Notes under the pieces: generated by a model | The model's input: the letters and a program-made list of their open reading frames with translations, nothing else | Databases searched by the model: none | What the model was told of the DNA's origin: nothing | Origin: Zygnema cylindricum | Taxonomy: Eukaryota; Streptophyta; Zygnematophyceae; Zygnematales; Zygnemataceae | DNA: 64,000 nucleotides | Assembly: GCA_037447655.1 (NCBI GenBank) | Contig: JBBHKE010002842.1 | Location: 234,779 to 298,778 of the forward strand | Direction of reading: 5' to 3' | Translations under genes and position numbers: made by a program | Part shown: piece by piece, positions 47,201-55,900 of the stretch | Layout: every line of letters begins with the position of its first letter | Position numbering within the stretch: position 1 is the first letter of the stretch

Positions 47201-50200
47201 ATAGAGTTGATTTGCTTCGCGGCTATACCATTGGAAGAGTGGAGCTTTATTCCCTTCCGTGTTGCTTGGACAGTACTAATTCTACGTGTCTCGCCTGTCA
47301 GAATCGTCTCTCTGGTGTTCAGATTTGGGCTGGCAGAGATCGATATTCGTGGAATAATACGAGCTACGAGTGCCGTCCCGATATCGTATATTCGTGGCAA
47401 AATGTACCCGAAAATAGCTATGGCCAGCCCTTCGCCAAGGATTGTAACGTCTATGCGAGATATATTTGGGTGGTGTTGAAGAAAAGGGAAAATCTAACCC
47501 TCACGGAAGTGCGTGTGATGCCCAAAGGTGTGTGCTTATCAGTTTATTGGTTTATTGCATGGTTGTTCGATTCGAGCGGATTTTTGCTTTTAGAGTTAAC
47601 CCAAAAAAATCTTAAAAAAAATTCCAAAACGTACGGAAATGTATGAAACTATACAAAATGTGTACCTTAAAAATCCTAAACGTACTTAAAATGTAGGGCA
47701 GCTGTCCTGGCATGTATGGTTTTGTACGTAATGTACGAAAACGTACCCTAAAAATGTAACATCCCCGGTAAATAACCTTAAAAAGTACAGAAATATACGG
47801 ACATTGTACGTAAATGTACGGAGACTTTGATGCAGTATAATAGACGTTTACGGAAATGTACCAGAATGTACCCTAAAAGCCTTAAAATCATAACCGTCAA
47901 AAGCACGGGCATATACGGAGACAGCACCTAAATGTATAAAAAATAGACGCCAGTTGTCCTGAAATATACGCAAATGTACCAGAATGTACCCTAAAAACTA
48001 GTGTTGTGTATCGGTAAGGATTTGCGGATAACCGATATAGGCCTTTTTTCGCGTACCCGATAATCGATATATTGGTCCGATAATCGATATATTGGTACGA
48101 TACATCGTTATCGGTGTTATCGCCGATAAATACCCGATATCGATAACTATCGGCGATATATGTACGGACCGTATAGATAAATGTACGGCCGGTACACTCC
48201 ACTGTACGTGTTATTCCCCGGACGAGTCGCGGACCCCCTTCCCCCTGATTTTGGTAAAAAATCGCGATATTTCCTTTATTATTTCTAATTTAAGGGGGTT
48301 TTACTTGGGAACCCTTCCAGAATGACCTTTTGACTGTTAATTTTTTATGAATGGCAGTTAATGGCGGCAGTCTGACAGATTTGTTCGTCTGCTTTGTTTG
48401 TCTGTTTGTCTGGTTTTCGAAAAAGTTTGATTTCACAATTTTACGATGTAATTTATTTTTTGCTTTGCCCTTTTAGATTCTAAAAGGGAAAAGCATTCTG
48501 GTCGCATTCGTCTCTGGTGACAACGATAATTGATCGTCGATTGTTTTTGTGTAAGATCGTGAGCCGTTGTGTGATTTGAGTTTTGATTGGCTTTGTCATG
48601 TTCCACTTTTGATGTAATGAAAAAAAAACATGTGGTACAATCCAATTTGTTTTATTTTGCGTGGTTGTAATGGTATGATAAACGGCCGGACAAATTCAAC
48701 GTCATGCCAAAATGTCGTGTTATCAATACCGGTAGAGAAACGTACAGTATCGTACTTTTCATTTTTGCGTGTGCGATCCCGTCACATCACGCCACGTTGT
48801 CGTGTTCTCAATACCGTACACTACCGAAAACGGATTGATACGTGAAGGAGTACATGTAACTCCTACGACAAATCTATTAATCTGCGTGTACAAAAACGAC
48901 AGGCCCTTGGCAACCAAAGGGCAAAGCACCGGGTCGCCCGCGACTATTATTTTGTTTCGTTTTAGAACTATAAACTATTATTTTAAATTTGTCAAGGTTT
49001 ATGTGCCGCGCTATCCGTAACAAATTGCAGTTAAACAGCGTACAAAACAAATTCTTACACCTGGCATACCACGCTATATAAAGTCAATAATATAGTACAG
49101 TATATTATAAAGTACTATTGTATGCATACTAAATTTTTTTAAGTTATCGCCGATATGGAATTTGTTGGTCTCGGACCGATATATCGGGACCTCTGACCGT
49201 TCGATAACCAATATCTATCGGTATCGGTGTTATCGCGATAATTTTTTTACCGATACACAACACTACTAAAAACCCTAAAATTCCCCCTTAAATAACCCTA
49301 AAAGTACTAATATAAACAAACACAATACTTAAATGTTCAAAAATGTACGAGTACATAGTCGGGTACGCATTTTAACTATTTTCGAAAATCGATAGATGCA
49401 AATCTTACGTATTATTCGCGGGTTCGTTTTGTGCGTAATATGCCGATTTGAACAACTATGGTTTATTGCAATAACAATACTGTACAATTTTTAAGTCATC
49501 TGTACATCTGTAGGTTTATTAACTTGTTGCAGAAACAACGTTTTTGATTTGGTAAGTCATTCGTACATTTATGAGTTGTATTACATTGTACGAGTTATAT
49601 TACTTTGTTGCAATGATAATATTGTTGAATCATTACGTCATCCGTATTTATATAGGTTTGAGAGGTTATTGCAAGGGCTATCCCTATTTCACATCCATAC
49701 ATAGAATGTCGCGACCGCCAAAAATGACAACTTCCAAATTTTCTGCAATAATTTTCCCTCCCCTGATAAACATCACTAACAAAGCTTAGTGGAGGTGACA
49801 TAACACCCTAAAAAACTTGGGCTGAATGCAAGATGGATAAATATGTATCCAGCACATGACGCTTCTTATTGAACAAGCAATGAAACTAAGCACTCTAAAT
49901 TCCGTTTGGAACTAAACATACATTGCTTATTATTATTGCTATTATAATTATGTTTCTTTTTGTAATTCAAACAATGGTTTCGAACTTCCTAGAAATTGTA
50001 ACTTTTTCAATAAATATTCTATTCCTCCTTTTCCACTGCTGCTTACTGACAATATTATTGCATCGCAGTCGCAAGCTTGTTTCCAGTACCACCTTCCCCG
50101 CCCCGTCCACCTTCTCCTCCTCCTCCTCCCCCTTTTTCGCCACCTCCCTCGACTCCACTAGGTATTTGCGATCTTCAATATGGATGGATAATATGGGGGA

Positions 50201-51423
50201 ATGACATTCAAGGATATTCCGGAGTTACTGCTCTATCTCCCGAAGAATGTTGTTCGTTGTGCAATAGTGTGGACGGATGTGTGGCTTTCACTTACTTCCA
50301 GGCAACTCAAAAGTGTTGGCTAAAATCTAGCGTGGGGACAAATGTCACAACTGGTGAAGGAATCATAGGATTTGGTGGAGGTAAGGTTTACACTTTTCAT
50401 GATATGAACTCACCTACCCAATCAATCGATGTCTCTCTTTCCCTCTCTCACCCTCCATCTTTGTCTCTCACTCTCTCCGTCAACCTCTTCCTCTCCCTCT
50501 CCCTCATCCCTCTCCCTCTCCCACTCCCTCTCCCTCTCCCATTCCCTTTCTCTCTAAAGCTTTTACTTCTTAAAAAAAAAATGACCTTATTTTTTACGCG
50601 TAGGAAGCAACACTCTATGAGCACACACTTTACCGTTCTTTTCCCTTATGATTTTAGGTCGATGGACCTAAATTTCAAAACCATGAAGTTTTCTTTTTCG
50701 GTTTTGCAGAAAATTTGGCAATCAAAAAACCGACAGCCCTTAGTTACACAAATGTCGATAGTGACGGAATATTCTGTTTGGCTGAATTGGGAGTAGACGG
50801 TTCCACTTGGGGGAGGGCTTTTGGTACAATTGGGTCTGACAATTCGTGGTGGAGAGTGGATTTGCTCCAAACTTATGATATCGATCGAGTTGAGCTTTAC
50901 AATCGTATTTCTTGTGTGGATCTTCCCTCACTTGCCACGTGCCAAAAACGGCTTAACGGAGTTAAGGTTTTTGTAACTGACGCAGCGGTCACATGGGTCG
51001 GTGGACTCGAGTGTAGTCCTCAAATTGTTTTCGACTACGATACTGGGTCTTATGGATTTCCTTTTGTGAAGCCGTGTGATTTCTCCGGAAGATATGTTTG
51101 GGTGGTGACGGGACCCAGTAAAATATTGCATGTGAATGAAGTTCGTGTTCTTCGCAAAGGTACGACTTCATTTGATTACAACACAACCTTACAAACCTAA
51201 AGAACACTTAAATTTTTTTGGTGAATTGATTTGGTACTTTGATACATCTAGATGATGCTTTGGAGTATGATGTACAATGCCTTAATTTACTATTTTTGTA
51301 TTATCTAAAATTATTGCTTCATCCTTTTGGAAAATGCATGTAATGCAATGGAAATTTCATTCACATCTTTTCTCCCTCTCCTTTCGGCTTTTTGCAGTTC
51401 CGAATCTACCTCCACCACCATAA
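36728..51423 (+). CDS. Secreted modular lectin: PPC-like domain plus four PAN/Apple-fucolectin repeats
   Basis: Join 36728-36788, 38719-38829, 39529-39686, 40941-41096, 41439-41520, 42226-42651, 43387-43836, 44429-44815, 45215-45664, 46326-46637, 47078-47527, 50069-50380, 50710-51159, 51398-51423. All introns are GT-AG, every junction keeps phase, and the total of 3831 bases gives 1276 residues plus stop. Predicted order: signal peptide 1-21, Cys-rich 22-57, PPC-like 58-189, then four times a Pro/Ser hinge with PAN/Apple-like domain and a fucolectin-like F5/8C domain (332-481, 611-760, 865-1014, 1119-1268), and a short tail. No membrane anchor is seen. F5/8C/FTP and PAN families bind sugars or proteins outside the cell, so an extracellular or wall-associated lectin is inferred. 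The model is mine, with no transcript support. An exon hidden in the 1.9-kb first intron cannot be excluded. Confidence 0.8.
38203..38277 (+). repeat. (CT)n microsatellite in intron 1, ending at an assembly gap
   Basis: About 37 CT units run straight into N bases at 38278-38287. Confidence 0.95.
38278..38287. other. Assembly gap (10 N)
   Basis: Ten N bases between a CT tract and a GAGAGG tract. The real length is unknown. Confidence 0.95.
38288..38370 (+). repeat. (GAGAGG)n purine tract right of the gap
   Basis: Repeats of GGGAGA on the plus strand. With the CT tract it could form a hairpin or triplex that defeats sequencing. Confidence 0.85.
38719..38829 (+). CDS. Lectin gene exon 2: Cys-rich segment
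   Basis: 37 codons, phase 1-1, with nine cysteines. CGNCTDPSCC, NGECKS and CKNFPCSQPGYAEC are visible. The spacing recalls small disulfide-rich or chitin-binding-like folds, but I cannot assign a family. Acceptor TTAACCAG|GT and donor GCT|GTAAGT are good. Confidence 0.65.
38838..39040 (+). repeat. GGGAGA minisatellite with a 57-bp direct duplication, intron 2
   Basis: GGGAGA units surround two adjacent copies of a unit containing TAGATGAATCTATTTCTGTC (about 38905-38961 and 38962-39013). Confidence 0.85.
39374..39512 (+). repeat. CT-rich tract, intron 2 before exon 3
   Basis: Imperfect CCCTCTC/CTCT pyrimidine run that extends into the acceptor region of exon 3. Confidence 0.8.
39529..41520 (+). 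CDS. Lectin gene exons 3-5: PPC-like beta domain
   Basis: Exons 39529-39686, 40941-41096 and 41439-41520, with inner phases 0-0. The spliced sequence shows YVTISTCDEMSYNTVLYVLD, then NDDSCGAGALLTRV, then IIEAYTGADYY and GPFSLRITVE. The pattern of an initial strand, a V-S/T-x-D/C-x-x-x-Y-D/N-T-x-L-Y motif, NDD and a final hydrophobic strand matches the PPC-like family (bacterial pre-peptidase C-terminal type), which folds as a beta-sandwich and often sits beside enzymes or lectins. The Asp usual before YDT is partly replaced. Donor of exon 5 (GAAG|GTCGGT) is weaker than the rest. Confidence 0.65.
40180..40680. repeat. AT-rich dispersed repeat, copy 2, in intron 3
   Basis: Contains CCCAAATTAGAGTTATGA twice (about 40440 and 40565) and AATTAGAGTAAAG, shared with 33895-34060. 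No terminal repeats defined. Confidence 0.35.
42226..42651 (+). CDS. Lectin gene exon 6: long Pro/Ser hinge plus PAN/Apple-like domain 1
   Basis: 142 codons, phase 1-1. About 63 residues of P and S (SPPPPPSPP type) are followed by ICTFQYGWAIEGNDLPG, ACCSLCNQVKACVAFTFFW and CSLKSQVGY. The C...CC-x2-C-x5-C-VAF-x-C pattern fits a PAN/Apple domain. The hinge resembles hydroxyproline-rich linkers of algal pherophorins and extensins and is probably glycosylated. Confidence 0.8.
43387..43836 (+). CDS. Lectin gene exon 7: fucolectin-like domain 1
   Basis: 450 bases, phase 1-1. ENLAFKKRTSMSST opens the fold, GVDGSSWGRW and NWWKVDLG are family hallmarks, and GRYVWVV closes it. The H-x26-R spacing of F-type lectins is present (HTFNEP to FNR), but the Asp of the R-x-D sugar motif is Cys (RICC). 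It has a near-copy at 25133-25585. Confidence 0.8.
44429..44815 (+). CDS. Lectin gene exon 8: Pro hinge plus PAN/Apple-like domain 2
   Basis: 129 codons, phase 1-1. DPLSISPPPP and about 50 P/S residues lead into CDFLEGYIIWGTSISG, GCCFYCHTVRSCVAFSFN and CSLKYAVSQ. It is intact where the copy at 26196-26489 has a stop. Confidence 0.8.
45215..45664 (+). CDS. Lectin gene exon 9: fucolectin-like domain 2
   Basis: 450 bases, phase 1-1. ENLALNKSAKLSS, SWYRVDLLRGYTIGRVELYS, PCCLD, CLACQNRLSGVQIW and ARYIWVVLK are visible. The Arg of the sugar motif is replaced (LYSLPCC). It is nearly identical to exon 11, with about 11 base differences, all in the last 355 bases. Confidence 0.8.
46326..46637 (+). 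CDS. Lectin gene exon 10: Pro hinge plus PAN/Apple-like domain 3
   Basis: 104 codons, phase 1-1. A short hinge (PVPPSPPRPPSPPPPPP) precedes ICDLQYGWIIWGNDIQG, ECCSLCNSVARCVAFTYF and CWLKSSVGT. It is almost identical to exon 12; AR here is DG there. Confidence 0.8.
46638..46846 (+). other. Intron 10, pyrimidine-rich 5' half
   Basis: CTCTCTC/CCCTCTT-rich from 46690 to 46805, as in intron 12 (50430-50545). No gene. Confidence 0.6.
47078..47527 (+). CDS. Lectin gene exon 11: fucolectin-like domain 3
   Basis: 450 bases, phase 1-1, a recent duplicate of exon 9. Amino-acid changes relative to exon 9 include Ser to Arg, Thr to Arg, Leu to Val and Ser to Pro. The preceding 228 or so bases of intron are identical to those before exon 9. 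Confidence 0.8.
47559..49460. mobile_element. Mutator-like non-autonomous element, copy 2, with nested hAT
   Basis: Flanked by perfect 9-bp GTTTATTGC (47550-47558 and 49461-49469). The uninterrupted intron 9 has the single site. The left end ATGGTTGTTCGATTCG and right end GAACAACTATG form inverted repeats. Without the hAT at 47999-49265 it is about 630 bases. Same family as 31139-31845. Confidence 0.8.
47999..49265 (+). mobile_element. hAT-like element, family 2, copy c (1267 bp)
   Basis: Ends are TAGTGTTGTGTATCGGTAA and TTACCGATACACAACACTA, perfectly inverted. TSD CTAAAAAC is identical on both sides (47991-47998 and 49266-49273). It is inserted in the Mutator-like element and is longer than other copies. 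No transposase frame seen. Confidence 0.9.
50069..50380 (+). CDS. Lectin gene exon 12: Pro hinge plus PAN/Apple-like domain 4
   Basis: 104 codons, phase 1-1. Differs from exon 10 by a few codons (Y to F and I to F in the hinge, AR to DG in the domain, Q to E near the end). Donor GGAG|GTAAGG. Confidence 0.8.
50710..51159 (+). CDS. Lectin gene exon 13: fucolectin-like domain 4
   Basis: 450 bases, phase 1-1, the most diverged of the four lectin exons. ENLAIKKPTALSY, GVDGSTWGRAF, SWWRVDLLQTYDIDRVELYN, RISC, CQKRLNGVKVFV and GRYVWVVTG are visible. The His of the F-type motif is absent (GRAFGTIG) and the R-x-D is RIS. Confidence 0.8.
51398..51423 (+). CDS. Lectin gene exon 14: terminal VPNLPPPP tail
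   Basis: Acceptor CTTTTTGCAG, then eight codons and TAA at 51421-51423. The tail looks like the start of a further Pro hinge cut short by the stop, as if the gene could have been longer. Confidence 0.65.
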
Positions 51424-52332
51424 CCACCTAAGTAAGAAAAGTTTTTGGTTTTCACCTTCTTTCTTGCAAATTTGAATTCATCGGTAGCATTCAAAAGTTT
51501 AAATAATAAATGCATAAACCAAAGGTAACACATTCTAAAAAAGCACTTTAGTTCGAGAGTTATACATGTTTTGTATTCGAATTAGTTTTTCAGGGCACAG
51601 ATTAAGATCTTAGTTTTATTAGTTCTCGGCTTTGAATTCTTAAGTCAAAACATTTCGCACAACTCATGCACCAGGAGAATTCATCAGCTTTTTCGACTCC
51701 TTTATTAGTACATATATGAGTTATATTTCTCCGAAGGAAACCCAAAAAAGAGGAAAAAAAACGTACTCCCTTTGTTTGTTTGATTATCTAAAATGAGTCT
51801 TGTTGAGTATTTTGATCTCCACTATTGTATAGCATTTCCATTTTATGATTGTCAAACACTCATCTTTACAGAATTGATTTCCAGCGTACTAACTCGGTTT
51901 CTTTTGCTTAAATTAATTGTAATCTTGGAAAAATATTAGTAAAACCATGTAACTTAATTGTTTTTATATTCGAATAGCAACACATTCTCAAGCACAAAAC
52001 ATGATGAAAATTCGTTCGGTCGGTCTAAATTTATAGTAAGGTTTTTCGGGGCTATTTGATGTCATGCTTTATTTTTATTTTTTTATCCCTGTTTTTTTTT
52101 TTTTTGTGTTGTTCCACTTTCCAGAGCGGTTCCACCAATCACATGTTTTAAGAACGGCAGTTTAACTTTTTGAGGAAAGTCTCTAATTTTTTGAAAGAGA
52201 ACATAACTATATATGGGCTTTGGTCTTTTTATGACAATTGGGTATCGCATACTGTATTTCAAAAAAAGAAACACGTTTTATATACAATATTACGTAGGAA
52301 AGCTACTATTTGACTTTGAATTATGTTAGGAA
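51424..52332. other. 3' flank of the lectin gene
   Basis: AT-rich, with no gene recognised. Presumably it includes the 3' untranslated region. The flank ends in AGGAA, the target of copia D. Confidence 0.4.
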
Positions 52333-52878
52333 TGTTAGGTTCGATGTTGTAACCGGCCGCCGCGGTCAGTCGCGCGGCCGGGTAGTTTGTCGTTTTTTGA
52401 GTGAGTGGTCGTTTAGTTTGTCGTTTCGTTAAAGTGGGTGGTCTTGGTTGGAGTCATTATGTCTCGTAGATTGTTTCGTAGATTCTTGGTCTCACGTAGA
52501 TTCGGTTTGGCAACGATCAGGTTTTTATTTGTTTTCTTTTTGTGTACGGTCGTTTAGTACCTTAGTACTTTGTTGTTGGTTTTTTTTGTTGTACGGTCTT
52601 TTAGTACCTTAGTACTTTATTGTTTCACGTGTAGACGCGATTTAATTGGTAGGCTCTTCGTGCGCACTTTATGTTTGGTTTGAGTTGTAGTTTGAAGTAG
52701 TGACGTTACGATTGGTGTACTATATACTGCAGCTTAGTGAGAGTGGGCAAGATAACTTTTATGGGGAAAAACCTTCTATGGAATATATTGGCTTCGGTGG
52801 AATATTCTCTCTCTCATGAATGTTTTAGTGAATGCTTCCGCTGTTATCTTGCACTCTGATTTTGTGTGAGATCCTTCA
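52333..52878 (+). repeat. 5' LTR of copia D, 546 bp
   Basis: About 49 bases longer than the 3' LTR through an extra copy of the GTACGGTC...TAGTACCTTAGTACTTT unit near 52550-52620. Confidence 0.88.
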
Positions 52879-52880
52879 AT

Positions 52881-52892
52881 TGGTATCGGAGC
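52881..52892 (+). other. Primer-binding site of copia D
   Basis: TGGTATCGGAGC, one base from the common plant initiator tRNA-Met site TGGTATCAGAGC. Confidence 0.8.
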
Positions 52893-52936
52893 TTGTGTGC
52901 TCCATTGAGGTATAAAAGGTGGCTAGTTTGGCCGCC

Positions 52937-55900
52937 ATGGGTAGAAAGAAGAAGAACACCTCTTCTCCTTTAATGCCTTCTCCGATGATTCCTCGACCTC
53001 CGGACCCGAATCCTTCAGATCCATCTGAGTCATCTTCGGATCCGGAAGTTGAAACTCCATTTACTTTCACCGGCAAAAAATTTGAGGAAACCATTCCGGC
53101 CGATCCGTTCGGTCAAAATGAGGAGAATGAGAGGAAAAAGGAGGGCGATGACGCGATGGAAGACCGTCTTCGAAAGTTAATCGACGGTCTTTTCCGTTAT
53201 GTGGATCAGCCAATCTCCGAGGCAAACCGTGCCACTAGATCTCCATTATTCGGAGATCCGATCCCGGATCAAAGCGTCGGTGATACGGAAGGAGGTGAAG
53301 GAGATGAGGAGAAGGCGAGGGAATTGATTCAAAAGGGGAAACTTCGATGATGATTCCAATCTTGATGATTGGAGTGAAGGGGACGAACCGGTTGAATCGA
53401 TGTACGGCAAGATTGTAATTTTCAACGGATCGAATTACCAATCATAAAAGAAATCTATCAAAACACAATTTAAACTCAAACGGCTTTGGAAGGTGGGGAA
53501 AGGAGTGGACAAAATGCCAACGACGTATTGGAAAGCTTATCGGGTGTGGACGAAGAAAAATCTTTCCGCTATCGGCGGTATATTCCAATCATGTAGCACT
53601 TCTATACATGATCTATTCCTTACCCGAAGATTTGGTCACGATTGTTGGGTGGCTTTTGAAAATCACTTTAAGAAGAGCCTTCAAAATAAGGGGCAACATA
53701 ATTATACCGATTATACCTCTTTCAAAGTCAAATCAAGTGAATCTATCGATGAAGCCTCAAAGAGATTTAATATTATCATTGAGCAACTCGCAAAGCTAGG
53801 GAAACTTATTGAAGAGAGTGATAAGGCATCGGTCTTCATCCATGCCTTACCAAAAAAAATGATACATTTAAGGGATATTCTTCTATCGAGGGATTCCAAT
53901 GCCTTGGACTCCATCATAATGTTCCTTAAATCTACCGAGGCAAATCGTCCACCCTCCTCGAGGGCATCTCAACCGACCAGATCCCTCAACTCTACATCGA
54001 CGGAAACGCCCGATCTTAATTATCTTCGAGGAAGAGGGGGTGGAAATCCGAGGGGAAGAGGGGGAAGAGGACAAGATAGGGCCGGGAAACCTCCTTCCTA
54101 GCCCGGATATTCAGATCTAGCCAACATTGCCTGTTTTCAATGCGGCAAATACGGTCACATGGCGCCTTCTTGCCCGGATAAGGAGTGCCAATGTCATTTT
54201 TGCGAGAAGTGGGGCCATATAAGCCCACAATGATACTCGAAGACTAAAAATGGAGGCATCGGCGGTAGAGGAGACGGCGGCGGCCGGAATGGTGGCCGCG
54301 CAGCAGCAGTAGAGGAGACGACGGTGGCCGGAATGGTGGCCCCGGCGGCGGTCGCCTTGGCGGCCACGGCCGTCGTGAAGGCCACCATGGTCGCGGAGGA
54401 GGACATTTTTATGGGAGACGAAGGAGGCGAAGGCGCGCAGATTTTTTCCGCCCTTAACTTGTCGCTTGATTTGTTGGCAGGTGCTACGCAACAAGAAAAG
54501 AAGTGGATTATTGATTTTGACGCGTCACACCACGTATGTATGGACGCATCACTTTTCGATGATATGCGCCAACTTACAGTCCCAAAACGAATCACTGTCA
54601 CAAGTGGACAAGTGATTTCGATCGATACATTTGGTACTGTACGGTTGGACTTACCTATTTTGGCGCACGCGGTATTGAAAAAGTGACGCAAACTAAACTA
54701 ATAAAGGTTTTGTACATACCTAAAGGTTCAGTGAACCTTCTAAGTGTACCGCAGATTCAACGCGCGGGCGGCAACGTACTTGCGTACTGCGATTCAAGTA
54801 TAAAAATCGTATGATCTGACAGTGTACATATTGGCGAAGAAGAAGTGACAGATTCGATGCATAGTTGTTTATTATGGCGTCGGTTGAATTCCCCCCCAAT
54901 TTCCAGCGGCATTATCTCGCAGATTTACTCTCGCAGATTTACCTTTTTTCATGGAATTAAAAGGGGATCTAACTTTGTGGCACCACCGCATGTGTCACAC
55001 ATTCGAGGGGAGTCTTCGTCGCGTGATTAAAAATGGAAGTGTAACGCGATTGGACTTGGCATCGGGAGAGAATATTAATGGATGCGAAGGGTGTATTAAA
55101 GGGAGACAAATTCGAAAGCCGCATCCGGCCAAGGATCCGATGCATCGATCTAAGCATCCGCTTGATCTAGTGTATATTGATTTATGTGGGGACGTGAAAC
55201 CGGAGACGATTGGTGGAAATAAATAAATTATGGTGTCTGTGGACGACTTCTCTTGCTTCACATGGGAAATATTACTTAAACACAAATCCGAAGCATTTTT
55301 ACGCTTTCAAGAGTGGCATGTGATGGCCGAAAGGCAATGTTGAGAGAAAATTGAAATCAATTAGATCGGATAATAAAGAGGAATTTTGTGCTTTTGATCC
55401 TTATTGTAAAAGGTGGGGAATTTCTCACCAATATACCGCATCTTACTCACTGGAATCCAATAGAGTGGCGGAAAAAAATAACCGTACTCTTCAAGAAATG
55501 GTACGATCTATGATACACGGATCCGAAGAAGCATTAATTAATGGGGCGTTGCTATTTTGACGGCGAATTATGTTTGCAATCAAAGAATCACATCGGTTTT
55601 GGGTGATAAAATTCCGTACGAATTTTGGTATGGCCGAAAACCTACTTTTCACAACATTCGGATTTGGGGATGTCGTGTATCAGTTTACATTCAATCGCAA
55701 AAACGAAAGGATAAATTTGCATCAAGGAGTTGGAGTGGATATTTTGTAGGGTATAGTTTGAAAGGGAGTCTTTATCGAGTGTATGATCCGATCCGAAATA
55801 TCGTTGAGGAATCGCGTAATGTGGATTTTCACGAGGATTTATTATCTACGATTACTCGATCGGCCAAGTGTCATTCTAATCTTGATTTTCATGAGGAATT

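Larger units (their letters stand above)
44984..50440 (+). repeat. Tandem duplication of a two-exon unit in the lectin gene
   Basis: Unit 1 (44984-46700: end of intron 8, exons 9 and 10, introns 9 and 10 start) matches unit 2 (46847-50440: end of intron 10, exons 11 and 12, introns 11 and 12 start). Unit 2 intron 11 is longer because of inserted mobile elements at 47559-49460. Unequal exchange between introns would produce this and add one PAN-lectin pair to the protein. Confidence 0.85.

Noticed and set aside
50584-50796. Continuation of exon 12 into the following intron
   Set aside because: The frame stays open by chance past GGAG|GTAAGG at 50380. The paralogous exon 10 ends at the same donor, and the phase then fits exon 13.
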